This document shows positions 18,699 through 26,309 of a stretch of DNA of 64,000 bases, piece after piece. Made by a program: the position numbers and the translations under genes. Location: NCBI RefSeq assembly GCF_019977655.1, contig NZ_AP024849.1, forward strand, positions 289,001 to 353,000. Direction: 5' to 3'. The stretch comes from Clostridium gelidum. Its GTDB lineage: Bacteria > Bacillota > Clostridia > Clostridiales > Clostridiaceae. The notes under the pieces are model-generated. The model was not told where the DNA came from. It saw only the letters and a program-made list of their open reading frames with translations, and did not search any database. Every line of letters begins with the position of its first letter. The first letter of the stretch is position 1.

Positions 18699-19244
18699 GT
18701 GCTTATAATGTCTAATTTAAATTGTTATTATGAAAATATGACTGTAGAATGGATAAATGATGTAAAGTATATAAGTCCATCGCCACATCCAAATCATGGT
18801 ATTGTATATAGTGAACTTTTTAATGATTTCTATAATTATTTAAAAGGAAAAAGTTGCAAGGTATTTTCAGATAAAACCGATTTGTGTTTAGCCAATCCTA
18901 ATGAGCCAATAAATATTGCTGATTTAAAAAAGCCTATTGTTCCAGATTTGTTTGTAATATGTGATAATAAATTTGAACTCGTGGGAAATAATATAGTATG
19001 CATACTAGATTTTATATGCGAAATAGTTAGTCCAAGTTCAATCAAAATGGAGAATACCATAAAAAAAGAATTATATTTAGACAAAGGTGTTAAAGAGTAT
19101 TGGATAGTAAATTATTTGGATAAAACTATTAAAGTTTATTTTGAAAATAAAGAAATTAATTTCTCTTTTGAAGATGAAGTAAAAGTAAACATATTTAACA
19201 ACTTGACTATATGTTTAAAAGATATAGAATTGTTTGAAGTGTAA
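18699..19244 (+). CDS. Uma2-family (DUF820) putative restriction-endonuclease-fold protein
   Basis: This 181-aa protein fits the Uma2/DUF820 family, whose fold is PD-(D/E)XK. Seen are the early ISPSPHPNHGIVYSEL segment, LKKPIVPDLFVICD (active-site Asp region), FICEIVSPSS (acidic and Ser residues of the core), and KKELYLDKGVKEYWIVNYLDKTIKVY with the conserved GVKEYWIV. The family is widespread and mostly uncharacterised, so nuclease activity is inferred from fold. The GTG at 18699 has AAGGA 4 bases upstream; ATG at 18708 is an alternative. It lies between two degraded nuclease/RhuM-type genes in an accessory block. Confidence 0.8.
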   Translation: MLIMSNLNCYYENMTVEWINDVKYISPSPHPNHGIVYSELFNDFYNYLKGKSCKVFSDKTDLCLANPNEPINIADLKKPIVPDLFVICDNKFELVGNNIVCILDFICEIVSPSSIKMENTIKKELYLDKGVKEYWIVNYLDKTIKVYFENKEINFSFEDEVKVNIFNNLTICLKDIELFEV

Positions 19245-19300
19245 AATATTATTTGTTGATAATTATATAATTGGTGTACACCACTAAAAAACTCATGTTA

Positions 19301-19350
19301 AAAGTCAGGAATTTTTAATCAGAAAATGATTAGATTTCCTGGCTTTATTT
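19301..19350 (+). terminator. branched hairpin terminator after the Uma2 gene
   Basis: AAAGTCAGGAAT (19301-19312) pairs with ATTTCCTGGCTTT (19334-19346). An inner TAATC/GATTA stem is enclosed, and the outer stem is followed by ATTT. Confidence 0.65.
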
Positions 19351-19394
19351 ACACGGAGTGTAAATTTAATTTTAAATTTGCATGTTTGAAATAA

Positions 19395-19482
19395 AGCTAT
19401 TAGAAAATCAGAATTACTACGTGGTTAGCTCTCTTATTTTTAGTTGAAAATTATATAATATTATAGTTGAACCTAGCATGTA
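19395..19482 (+). repeat. degenerate direct repeat of the glmS terminator region
   Basis: This stretch matches 18061-18155 with scattered changes. Shared blocks include TTAGAAAATCAGAATTACTA versus GAGAAAATCAGGATTACTAC, CTCTCTTATTTTTAGT, and TATAGTTGAAC followed by an AGNATRTAAG-like end. The hairpin is damaged here. The two copies bracket the yhcG remnant and the Uma2 gene, which suggests an old duplication or insertion event. Confidence 0.65.
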
Positions 19483-19500
19483 AGCGATTTATAATACTAA

Positions 19501-19620
19501 GAATTTAAGAATTTAAGAATTTAAGAATTTAAGAATTTAAGAATTTAAGAATTTAAGAATTTAAGAATTTAAGAATTTAAGAATTTAAGAATTTAAGAAT
19601 TTAAGAATTTAAGAATTTAA
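19501..19620. repeat. 15 perfect tandem copies of an 8-bp unit (GAATTTAA)
   Basis: The run from 19501 to 19620 is exactly 15 copies of GAATTTAA with no mismatch, preceded by CTAA and followed by a T tract. It is non-coding, about 260 bases upstream of the truncated RhuM gene. The paralogous position after the glmS terminator has two copies of GAATATAA (about 18147-18163). The purity implies recent expansion by slipped-strand replication. Confidence 0.97.
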
Positions 19621-19883
19621 GTTTTTTTTAAAGTTATATGCTTAAGTGTTTTACAATAAAAGCATTTAAAAATAAAAACATATAACAATTTATAGGGAAT
19701 ATAAAGGTTTACAAGGAATGTTATAATTATTATCCACCATACTAGAATAAAATTATTAAGATAATGAATACCTAGGCTGTACTTTTAAATAAAGTACACA
19801 AGTTTTTAATATTAAGATATAATTTTTACTATAAAGTCAAAGGAGCTATTTAAAAATGAAAAGTAGAAAATGAAACAGTTTGG

Positions 19884-20564
19884 ATGACTCAGAAAGCAAT
19901 AGCGGAGTTATATCAAAAAAATGTAAGAACAATTAATGATCATATAATAAACATTTATAATGAAGGTGAATTAGAAGAAAGTATAACTAACCGGAAAAGC
20001 CGGATAGTTCAAAATGAAGGAAATAGAAGGGTTGAACGTGAAGTATCATTTTATAACCTTGAGATGATAATATCCATAGGTTATAGAGTTCGTTCACATA
20101 GAGGTACACAATTTAGACGTTGGGCAACAGAAAGACTTAATGAATATCTAGTAAAAGGATTCACAATGAATGATGAACGATTGAAAGAAGTGAAAAATTT
20201 AGGCGAAGATTATTTTGATGAATTACTAGAACGTATTAGAGATATAAGGGCTTCTGAAAAGAGATCTTATAAAAAAATTACAGATATATATGCATTATCA
20301 GTAGATTATAATCCTAAGACAGAAATGGCTAAACAGTTTTTTGCAACTGTTCAAAATAAATTACATTTTGCAATACATGGTCACACTGCAGCAGAACTTA
20401 TTGCAGAAAGAGTAGATTATAATAAAGATAATATGGGGCTTACAACTTGGAACGGTAATAAAGTTAGAAAAATGGATATAACAATTGCAAAAAATTATTT
20501 AACAGAAAAAGAAATAATGTCTTTAAAAGAAATTAGTTGGACTAATAATATTCATATAGTATAA
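19884..20564 (+). pseudogene. RhuM-family protein gene lacking both ends
   Basis: The 226-residue frame matches the RhuM family: WMTQKAIAELYQKNVRTIND, NIYNEGELEES, NLEMIISIGYRVRSHRGTQF, RRWATERLNEYLVKGF, SVDYNPKTEMAKQFFATVQN, KLHFAIHGHTAAELIAERVD. In-frame codons just before it spell VENETVW, family-like, but are cut off by TGA/TAA, so the native N-terminus is lost. After YLTEKEIMSLKEI the frame shifts and ends, missing about 100 C-terminal residues. RhuM proteins are accessory proteins of uncertain function, first noted on pathogenicity islands. ATG 19884 has no good ribosome site, so expression is doubtful. Confidence 0.75.
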
Positions 20565-20652
20565 AAAACTAAAAGCATAGAAGAAAAAGAATTTTATATA
20601 AAAAGTTAGTGCAACAAAAACAGGAGAAGCGTGATAGAAATAAAAATAAGCA

Positions 20653-20696
20653 TACATCCCCAAGGATAATATGATTTCCTTGGGGATGTATTTTCT
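20653..20696 (+). terminator. strong hairpin terminator
   Basis: A perfect 14-bp, G+C-rich stem (20653-20666 with 20677-20690) precedes TTTTCTTT. It closes the RhuM remnant and lies just upstream of an orphan MerR-type promoter. Confidence 0.85.
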
Positions 20697-20718
20697 TTAA
20701 ATAATATCTTAAAAATAC

Positions 20719-20749
20719 TTGACTTGGAGTGGACTCCAAGTGATAGGGT
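20719..20749 (+). promoter_or_regulatory. orphan MerR-type promoter (copy A)
   Basis: TTGACT (20719-20724), a 19-base spacer and TAGGGT (20744-20749). ACTTGGAGT and ACTCCAAGT form an inverted repeat (20722-20741) in the overlong spacer, the hallmark of MerR-regulated promoters. About 40 bases are identical to copy B at 32282-32312. The gene it drove is destroyed. Confidence 0.8.
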
Positions 20750-20814
20750 ATACATATAACAAATTACTCCCAAAAGTGTTTAAGTTTAAGATGTAAACTG
20801 TGAAAATATTATTA

Positions 20815-20861
20815 GCAAATGGAGGAATAAAATTATGAAAGTATTATTAGTAAATGGAAGT
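20815..20861 (+). pseudogene. 5' stub of a duplicated flavin-reductase gene
   Basis: From TAGCAAATGGAGGAATAAAA through ATG 20835 and its first nine codons (MKVLLVNGS) this is the same as the start of the reductase gene at 32404. Homology ends at 20861, where IS1380-like sequence begins. The ribosome site is intact but the frame then stops after about 28 unrelated codons. Confidence 0.8.
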
Positions 20862-20869
20862 GTTGGTTA

Positions 20870-21299
20870 CGTAACATGTAAATTGTATCCTTTCTTTTCA
20901 CACGTACCTCTTTTTTTATAGAAATTTACTGCTTCATGGGAATTAATATCCATGTTGGTTACGTAAAAATCATGGTCACATTCTTCATACTCAAACATTT
21001 TTTCTTGAATCACTTTTGGGTAAGCTTTCTTCTTTCTTGACTCCATGTAGCTGGTTTTATGATTTCTGCCGTTCCATTTGAGGCATATGTATTACCGGAT
21101 CTTTGAAATCCTGTCACAAAGTATTTGAGCTCAGAACAAAAGGACATCAAAACGTTATAGCATTTATTACAGTGTTTATTAGGATTATATCCTTTCATAG
21201 ATCCTTCTTGATTTCCTTCAACATTCTCCACAGTACTATCTATATATATCGTTATTTCGGGACTATCCAACAATAAATATCTCAATCTCACAGAAAATC
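20870..21299 (-). mobile_element. IS1380-like transposase remnant
   Basis: On the minus strand, LRYLLLDSPEITIYIDSTVE with NQEGSMKGYNPNKHCNKCYN matches the DDE-transposase core of the IS1380 family. After SNGTAEIIKP the reading moves to another frame: KKKAYPKVIQEKMFEYEECD, then HDFYVTNMDINSHEAVNFYK and KRGTCEKKGYNLHVT. A frameshift therefore splits it, and the N-terminal third and the C-terminus are absent. GTTGGTTACGTAA occurs at 20862-20874 and again at 20954-20966. The element is dead. Sequence 21300-21440 holds no further feature. Confidence 0.7.
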
Positions 21300-21457
21300 A
21301 GTCATTGGGACGATTTACCGTTCCTTTTCTTTCTTCTTACATATAGGTTGCTTTTTTTCCGAAGTAATTAGAAAAAGAATGGTCTGTAAACATATTCAAA
21401 ACAACTTCCTACTTAGGTATAATTAGCCTATAAAGTAAATCAACATAAGGAAGGACG

Positions 21458-21910
21458 GTGAAAAATTTGCTAAGCAACTTGCTAAACAAAGAGGTTATAA
21501 AAATTAATGTTAAATGTATGGATTGGAAAGATGCCATTAGAAAAGGTTCAGAAATCCTTATAAATAAGGGTTTTGTAGAAGAGAGATATACAGAGGCTAT
21601 ACTTAATAATTTTGAAAAATTTGGACCTTATATGGTTATTGCACCTGGAATGGTTCTTTCACATGCAAGACCTGAGGAGGGAGTAAAAAAACTTTCTATG
21701 AGTCTCATGACACTTAAAGATCCAATTGAATTCGGAAGTGAAATGAACGATCCTGTAAAACTTATAATTACTCTGGCGGCTGTTGACAGCGAAGCTCATA
21801 TGAAAGTTATAAAAAAGCTTATGGAACTGTTAATGAATGCTGAAGATTTAAATAAGCTGATGAATTCAGAAGAAGTTGAAGAGGCTATTCAGATGATTAA
21901 CAAATATTAA
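21458..21910 (+). CDS. PTS EIIA component (mannitol/fructose/ascorbate type), stand-alone
   Basis: This 150-aa EIIA domain receives phosphate from HPr and passes it to EIIB. The phosphorylatable histidine lies in MVLSHARPEEGV. It closely resembles residues about 565-713 of the PRD regulator at 26310-28451 (shared GPYMV-APG-VLSHA, KLSMSLMT, FGSE-NDPVKL-ITLAA). Start GTG 21458 has AAGGAAGG 3-4 bases upstream; TTG 21467 is possible. Codons are host-like (AGA arginines), unlike the IIC and aldolase genes that follow. It supplies the EIIA for the IIB/IIC pair immediately downstream. Confidence 0.93.
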   Translation: MKNLLSNLLNKEVIKINVKCMDWKDAIRKGSEILINKGFVEERYTEAILNNFEKFGPYMVIAPGMVLSHARPEEGVKKLSMSLMTLKDPIEFGSEMNDPVKLIITLAAVDSEAHMKVIKKLMELLMNAEDLNKLMNSEEVEEAIQMINKY

Positions 21911-22005
21911 AATGTAAATTCAATAATAATTGAATAGATAAAAAGAAAGAAAGGAGGGGCAATTGCAGGGGATAGCAAAAAATATTGATTAAAGGAGAGT
22001 GTGAC

Positions 22006-22314
22006 ATGAAAAAAGTTAGTATCTTATTTGTATGTGGAGCAGGTTTAGGAAGTAGTTTGGCTTGTCAAATGGTAGCGGAAGATGTATTAATCAAGTTAGG
22101 TGTAGATGCAAAATTGGATCATAGTGATATTTCATCTGCATCATCAGTTAAAGCGGATATTATCATTACTGCACAAAATTTCCAATCACAATTCGAGAAA
22201 TACTCAATTGATACTAAACAAACGACAATTGTTTATTTGAGAAATATTGTATCTAAAATAGAGATTGAAGAAAAAATCGTTCCGGTATTAAAAGAAAAAG
22301 GTATTTTAGTTTAA
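22006..22314 (+). CDS. PTS EIIB component, ascorbate (UlaB)-type
   Basis: This EIIB is about 102 aa long, with the phosphocysteine loop at the N-terminus (SILFVCGAGLGSSLACQM). It transfers phosphate from EIIA to the sugar held by EIIC. Start ATG 22006 follows AAAGGAGAG at ideal spacing; an upstream in-frame TTG at 21985 lacks a site. Another AAAGGAGGGG ribosome site (about 21949-21958) lies in the preceding spacer with no gene behind it, possibly a scar at a recombination joint. Confidence 0.92.
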   Translation: MKKVSILFVCGAGLGSSLACQMVAEDVLIKLGVDAKLDHSDISSASSVKADIIITAQNFQSQFEKYSIDTKQTTIVYLRNIVSKIEIEEKIVPVLKEKGILV

Positions 22315-22332
22315 AAATAAAGTAAGAAAGTG

Positions 22333-23634
22333 ATGGTGAAAAAAATGGGTGTTGTAAATTTTATTATCCAAAATATTTTAACACAAGCATCAATTACAAT
22401 TGCATTGATTGCTATGTTGGGATTGATTTTACAAAAGAAATCAATAGGGCATACTATTTCAGGTTCGTTAAAAACGATGTTGGGTTTTTTGGTATTGTCA
22501 TCAGGTGCTGGTATTATAGTTGGTAGTTTAGTGTATTTTGGTAAGATTTTTACTGAAGGTTTCCATATGCAAGGGATTATTCCTTCGATTGAAGCAATTA
22601 ATGGTCAAGCAATGAGTACGTTAGGGCTAGGTAGTAGTATCGCATTAACTTTCTTAGCTATATTTGTTTTTAATATTCTAATTGCGCGATTCACAAAATG
22701 GAAATATATCTTTTTAACTGGTCAGGCTATTCTTTGGATGGCTACTATGACAACAGTATTTGGTTACGTTTCAGGTTTACGTGGTGCTGCATTGATTTTA
22801 GTAGGTGGTTTTATTGGAGGCGTCTTTGCCGTAGCTATGCCAGCAATTGCACAACCATTTGTTCGTAAGATTACTGGCTCGAATGATATTGCGCTAGGAC
22901 ATTTCTGTACGATTGGGTATATATTTGAAGCAGGTGTAGCGAAACTATTTGGTGAAAAAGGTGAAAATAAAAAATCAATTGAAGATATCAAATTACCTGC
23001 TCAATTAGAGTTTTTACAAGATACATATTTATCAGTGATGGTAGTTATGGTTCCTCTTTATTTGATTACAGCAGCGTTTGCAGGTCCAGAGTTCGGTGCT
23101 ACATTATCAGGAACTACCAACTATATAATGTTTGCATTCTTACAAGCTATTCAATTTGTAGTAGGTGTGTATGTATTATTATCAGGAGTTCGTTTATTAC
23201 TAGGTGAAATTGTCCCTGCATTTAGAGGAATTGCAATGCGTTTAGTTCCAGATGCAATACCTGCGTTGGATTGTCCAGTACTATTTCCATATAGTCCTAA
23301 TGCAGTAATTTTAGGGTTTATCACAACTACTATAGGTTCTATTGTCGCAATGTTTGTATTGCCTACCTTTGGTTTGGCAATGATCTTACCAGGCATGCTA
23401 ACAAACTTCTTTGCTGGTGGTACTGCTGGTATATTTGGTAACTTAACAGGAGGGCGTCGTGGAGCAATTATTGGCGGTATTGCACATGGTTTCTTCATTA
23501 CATTATTACCGGCACTGTTAGTAACAATTTTTATGTCTATGGGATTTGCCAATGCAACAGCGACAGATGTGGATACAGTAGCAGCAGCTTTACTATATGC
23601 ATGGATCATTGGTCCAATCTTAAAAGCAGTTTAG
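22333..23634 (+). CDS. PTS EIIC component, ascorbate (UlaA/SgaT) family
   Basis: This polytopic membrane permease of about 433 aa and 10-12 helices is UlaA-like: GVVNFIIQNILTQASITIAL at the start, KKSIGHTISGSLKTMLGF, ALGHFCTIGYIFEAGVAKLF, SGVRLLLGEIVPAFRGIAMR, and PALDCPVLFPYSPNAVILGF. UlaA transports L-ascorbate with phosphorylation, but this subfamily also has uncharacterised substrates, and the lyase/epimerase genes of the ascorbate pathway are absent. Starts at GTG 22330, ATG 22333 or ATG 22345 are all possible. Arginines are mostly CGT/CGA rather than AGA, unlike flanking native genes, pointing to a foreign (perhaps Bacilli) origin. Confidence 0.9.
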   Translation: MVKKMGVVNFIIQNILTQASITIALIAMLGLILQKKSIGHTISGSLKTMLGFLVLSSGAGIIVGSLVYFGKIFTEGFHMQGIIPSIEAINGQAMSTLGLGSSIALTFLAIFVFNILIARFTKWKYIFLTGQAILWMATMTTVFGYVSGLRGAALILVGGFIGGVFAVAMPAIAQPFVRKITGSNDIALGHFCTIGYIFEAGVAKLFGEKGENKKSIEDIKLPAQLEFLQDTYLSVMVVMVPLYLITAAFAGPEFGATLSGTTNYIMFAFLQAIQFVVGVYVLLSGVRLLLGEIVPAFRGIAMRLVPDAIPALDCPVLFPYSPNAVILGFITTTIGSIVAMFVLPTFGLAMILPGMLTNFFAGGTAGIFGNLTGGRRGAIIGGIAHGFFITLLPALLVTIFMSMGFANATATDVDTVAAALLYAWIIGPILKAV

Positions 23635-23667
23635 AATATGATAAAGAGATAGAAGGAGGTTTACGTA

Positions 23668-24063
23668 ATGTTTGGATTTGCTAAGAAGAAAGATAAAGAA
23701 CAGAAAAGAGAAGCTATAGAAGTAGTAGTGTTAACAGGAGAACGTAAAGAAGAATTATTACGTACTATCTATTTGAAGAAAGAAGAGGTAGATCAAGTAG
23801 CTGTAGAGGAACAATCCAAAATTTATGAAGAGATTGGATTAGCGTTTAATGAGCTTGGTGAAGAAGATAATGCGATTGATGCATTTGAAAAAAGTATTCA
23901 GTCGAAAAAATCTGTAGGAGATGCTTACAAAGCTTTATTTAAACTATATAACAAGAAGCGCGCAGAAGCAGCAAAAGCAAATGATGAAGAATCATTACAG
24001 GTATATCTAAAGAAAATGGATCAAATGATGCAAGTTTCTAAAGATGTTACACGTGGCTTGTAA
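23668..24063 (+). CDS. small TPR-like protein in the PTS operon
   Basis: This 131-aa soluble, highly charged protein has a lysine-rich start (MFGFAKKKDKEQKREA). One tetratricopeptide-like helix pair is visible near residues 50-85 (IYEEIGLAFNELGEEDNAID, AFEKSIQSKKSVGDAYKALF). I do not recognise a characterised family. It sits between EIIC and the aldolase with its own AGAAGGAGG site and shares their CGT-rich codon use, so it probably travels with the operon. It might be an adaptor or regulatory partner for the PTS or the kinase; that is speculation. Confidence 0.75.
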   Translation: MFGFAKKKDKEQKREAIEVVVLTGERKEELLRTIYLKKEEVDQVAVEEQSKIYEEIGLAFNELGEEDNAIDAFEKSIQSKKSVGDAYKALFKLYNKKRAEAAKANDEESLQVYLKKMDQMMQVSKDVTRGL

Positions 24064-24111
24064 TAAGGAATAAAATAAAAAATCAGTATAAAAAGAGGAG
24101 AATGATTCATT

Positions 24112-24954
24112 ATGTATACAACATTAAAAGAGGTAACACAAAGAGCAGAAGAATTGAATTATACAGTTGGTGCATTTAATGCACATAATTTAGAGATGAT
24201 ACCTGATATGATACGTGCAGCAAAAGAGAAAGGGGCACCAATTATTATTCAAACAAGTGTAGATACTGCAAAATATATTGGTCATGAAAATTTAGTTGCT
24301 GTATGTAAGTCTATGGCCACAGAAGAAATGGTAGATGTGGTATTGCATTTTGACCATGCAAGGGATTTTGATGATATTAAAGAGGCAATCGACAAAGGAT
24401 TTACATCAGTTATGTTTGATGGTTCTAATTTATCATTTAAAGAGAATATTATGAAGACAAGTGCAGTAGTAGAATATGCACACAGACATGGTGTTTCTGT
24501 AGAGGGTGAATTAGGGACGATAGGTGGTACTGAAGAAGGAATTCATGTAAGTGAGGATAATAAGGTTTATACTGACCCAAAGCAATGTGTAGAGTTTGTT
24601 AAAGCAACAGGTGTAGATGCTTTGGCAATTGGAATCGGCACTAATCATGGTCAATATAAATCTAAAACAGAAGTAAATATACCACTATTAAAAGAAATCA
24701 ATGCGCTAGTAGATATACCTTTAGTTATTCATGGGGGTACAGGTGTTAATGAAAAGGATATTCATGAATTAATTGATAATGGGATCCGTAAATTTAATGT
24801 AGGGACTGAGTTGTTAGTAACATGGACAAAAATAGCGAAAGAAACATTTGCAGAAACAAAAGTAGACAAGTCATTACGTCATAATATTATTCCTTGTAAT
24901 GAGGCAATAAAAGAAATTGTAAAACATAAAATTGATATCTTTATGAATAAATAA
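24112..24954 (+). CDS. class II ketose-bisphosphate aldolase (FbaA/GatY/KbaY family)
   Basis: This 280-aa zinc-dependent aldolase cleaves fructose- or tagatose-1,6-bisphosphate-like substrates to dihydroxyacetone phosphate and an aldehyde. Features seen: FNAHNLEMIPDMIRAAKEKG, the zinc and catalytic residues in HFDHARD (near 80-86), SVEGELGTIGG, LAIGIGTNHGQYK, and the phosphate loop VIHGGTGVNEKDIHELIDNG. Fructose and tagatose specificities cannot be told apart here. The partner kinase may be the P-loop protein downstream. Confidence 0.93.
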   Translation: MYTTLKEVTQRAEELNYTVGAFNAHNLEMIPDMIRAAKEKGAPIIIQTSVDTAKYIGHENLVAVCKSMATEEMVDVVLHFDHARDFDDIKEAIDKGFTSVMFDGSNLSFKENIMKTSAVVEYAHRHGVSVEGELGTIGGTEEGIHVSEDNKVYTDPKQCVEFVKATGVDALAIGIGTNHGQYKSKTEVNIPLLKEINALVDIPLVIHGGTGVNEKDIHELIDNGIRKFNVGTELLVTWTKIAKETFAETKVDKSLRHNIIPCNEAIKEIVKHKIDIFMNK

Positions 24955-25036
24955 GGTAGTCTCTCTGAAGCAAAATAATTACGAGAATTCTGCTAGTCTT
25001 TTCCATAAGAGATAGAGAAGATTAGAATAATAAGGA

Positions 25037-25062
25037 GAGTACAGGGAATTCCTTGTGCTCTT
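25037..25062 (+). terminator. attenuator-like hairpin between aldolase and kinase genes
   Basis: AGAGTACAGGGA (25037-25048) pairs with TCCTTGTGCTCT (25051-25062) through a 2-base loop, then TTCTTAATAT. It may partly terminate or set mRNA ends within the operon. Confidence 0.45.
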
Positions 25063-25091
25063 TCTTAATATATAAATTATGGGGTGATTGA

Positions 25092-25736
25092 ATGGATAAA
25101 ATTTTGATTTTATTAGCAGGTTTACCTGGAACAGGAAAAACCTACTTAAGTAATATGATCAAGAATAAATTAGGTGCATTTTATGTTCTGTCTCAGGATG
25201 AATTGAAAGAATATTATTGTGATGTGTATGGCTATAATAATTTAGAAGAAAAGCAGGAAGTAGAAAAGATAGCATGGGCGAAGTACTATGAAAAAATGGA
25301 ACAACAAATGCAAGTAGGTAGCAATATCATGTCTGATTATCCTTTTAGTCAGAAACAGAAACCTCGTATTCAGCAATTAGTAGAAAGATATGATTATAAG
25401 GTTGTTACTATTCGCTTATTTGCAGATTTAGATGTATTGTTTGAGCGACAAAAGAAGCGGGATTTAGACACCACAAGGCATTTAAGTCATATTGTGACCT
25501 CTTACAAAAAGGGAGATCATTTAGCTGATAGAAGTAAAGCAGATAATTTATTAACCTATGAAGAATTTATAGAAAGATGTACAACAAGAGGATATGACAC
25601 GTTTGAATTAGGAAAATTATATGAAGTGGATGCAACAGATTACAAAAAAGTGAATTATTCTAGGTTGTTGGAAGATATAAGACTGTTGGATGAAAACAAT
25701 AGTGTAAATGTAAGTACCAAACAATCAACTTTTTAG
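25092..25736 (+). CDS. P-loop kinase of the AAA_33/zeta-toxin-like class
   Basis: This 214-aa protein begins ILILLAGLPGTGKTYLSNMI (Walker A at about residues 9-17), then VLSQDELKEYY, a lid-like basic region (FERQKKRDLDTTRHLSHIV) and a C-terminal tail. The architecture is that of small-molecule P-loop kinases related to gluconate kinase, polynucleotide kinase and zeta toxin. Linked to a PTS and a bisphosphate aldolase, it may phosphorylate the imported sugar phosphate to the aldolase substrate; this is inference. Start ATG 25092 has GGGGTGATTG. No antitoxin-like gene lies beside it, which argues against a zeta-type toxin-antitoxin role. Confidence 0.75.
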   Translation: MDKILILLAGLPGTGKTYLSNMIKNKLGAFYVLSQDELKEYYCDVYGYNNLEEKQEVEKIAWAKYYEKMEQQMQVGSNIMSDYPFSQKQKPRIQQLVERYDYKVVTIRLFADLDVLFERQKKRDLDTTRHLSHIVTSYKKGDHLADRSKADNLLTYEEFIERCTTRGYDTFELGKLYEVDATDYKKVNYSRLLEDIRLLDENNSVNVSTKQSTF

Positions 25737-25889
25737 AATATGGAGATTATTTGACAATTACGTTAACTGAAAGACAATTATTTATACATACAACTACAGA
25801 AGAAAAAAGGTAAAGACATTGATAAAAAACTGGTTCACTACTAGGTTTACGTTTGCTCTAAGAATAAGAAATATTTTTGAGCTAAATCT

Positions 25890-25946
25890 AAAGAGGGAAC
25901 GTAAATGGATTTGTGTAAATTCAAATTTATTTGCGCTCTTTTTGTA
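25890..25946 (+). terminator. hairpin terminator of PTS operon
   Basis: AAAGAGGGAACGTAAAT and ATTTATTTGCGCTCTTTTT form an imperfect long stem ending in T5. Confidence 0.55.
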
Positions 25947-26309
25947 TATATAGTTGGTATCTATTGGGAGAATAATATAAGAATTTATGAAAGAAATATA
26001 GTGTAGATAGCTAAATAGCATTTATGATGGCCTACATTTTACCATATTATGATAGTATGATTATAAATAAAAAATGTATGGTTGCATATTTCATAGTTGT
26101 TATAGTAAACTATATGTAGAAATAAATCGAAATGTAGGATATAACACCATGTTATGGGTAATTTAGGATAAAATAATGGACTGAGGCAGCGCCTATTTGG
26201 TAACATAATTCAACAGTTTCTACAGGATGAGGTGGAACAACATCTCGACAGAGGGAAATATGAAAGACATAATACTTATAATAATAAGATATAGAATAGG
26301 AAGTGTTTA
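25947..26309. other. gene-free spacer with a possible transposase fragment
   Basis: No intact gene. A short frame at about 26204-26296 reads IIQQFLQDEVEQHLDRGKYE then RHNTYNNKI and stop. This faintly resembles the N-terminal region of mutator-type (IS256-like) transposases. It is too short for a firm call. The promoter for the PRD regulator must lie here too. Confidence 0.35.

Noticed and set aside
19501..19620. Regular repeats resembling a CRISPR array
   Set aside because: The 8-bp units are contiguous with no spacers, and no cas genes are near. It is a simple tandem repeat.
25092..25736. Zeta-type toxin of a toxin-antitoxin pair
   Set aside because: No small antitoxin gene is adjacent. 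The gene sits in a sugar operon with matching codon use.
26204..26296. IS256-type transposase gene
   Set aside because: Only about 30 residues with faint resemblance; kept as a note in the spacer entry rather than called as an element.
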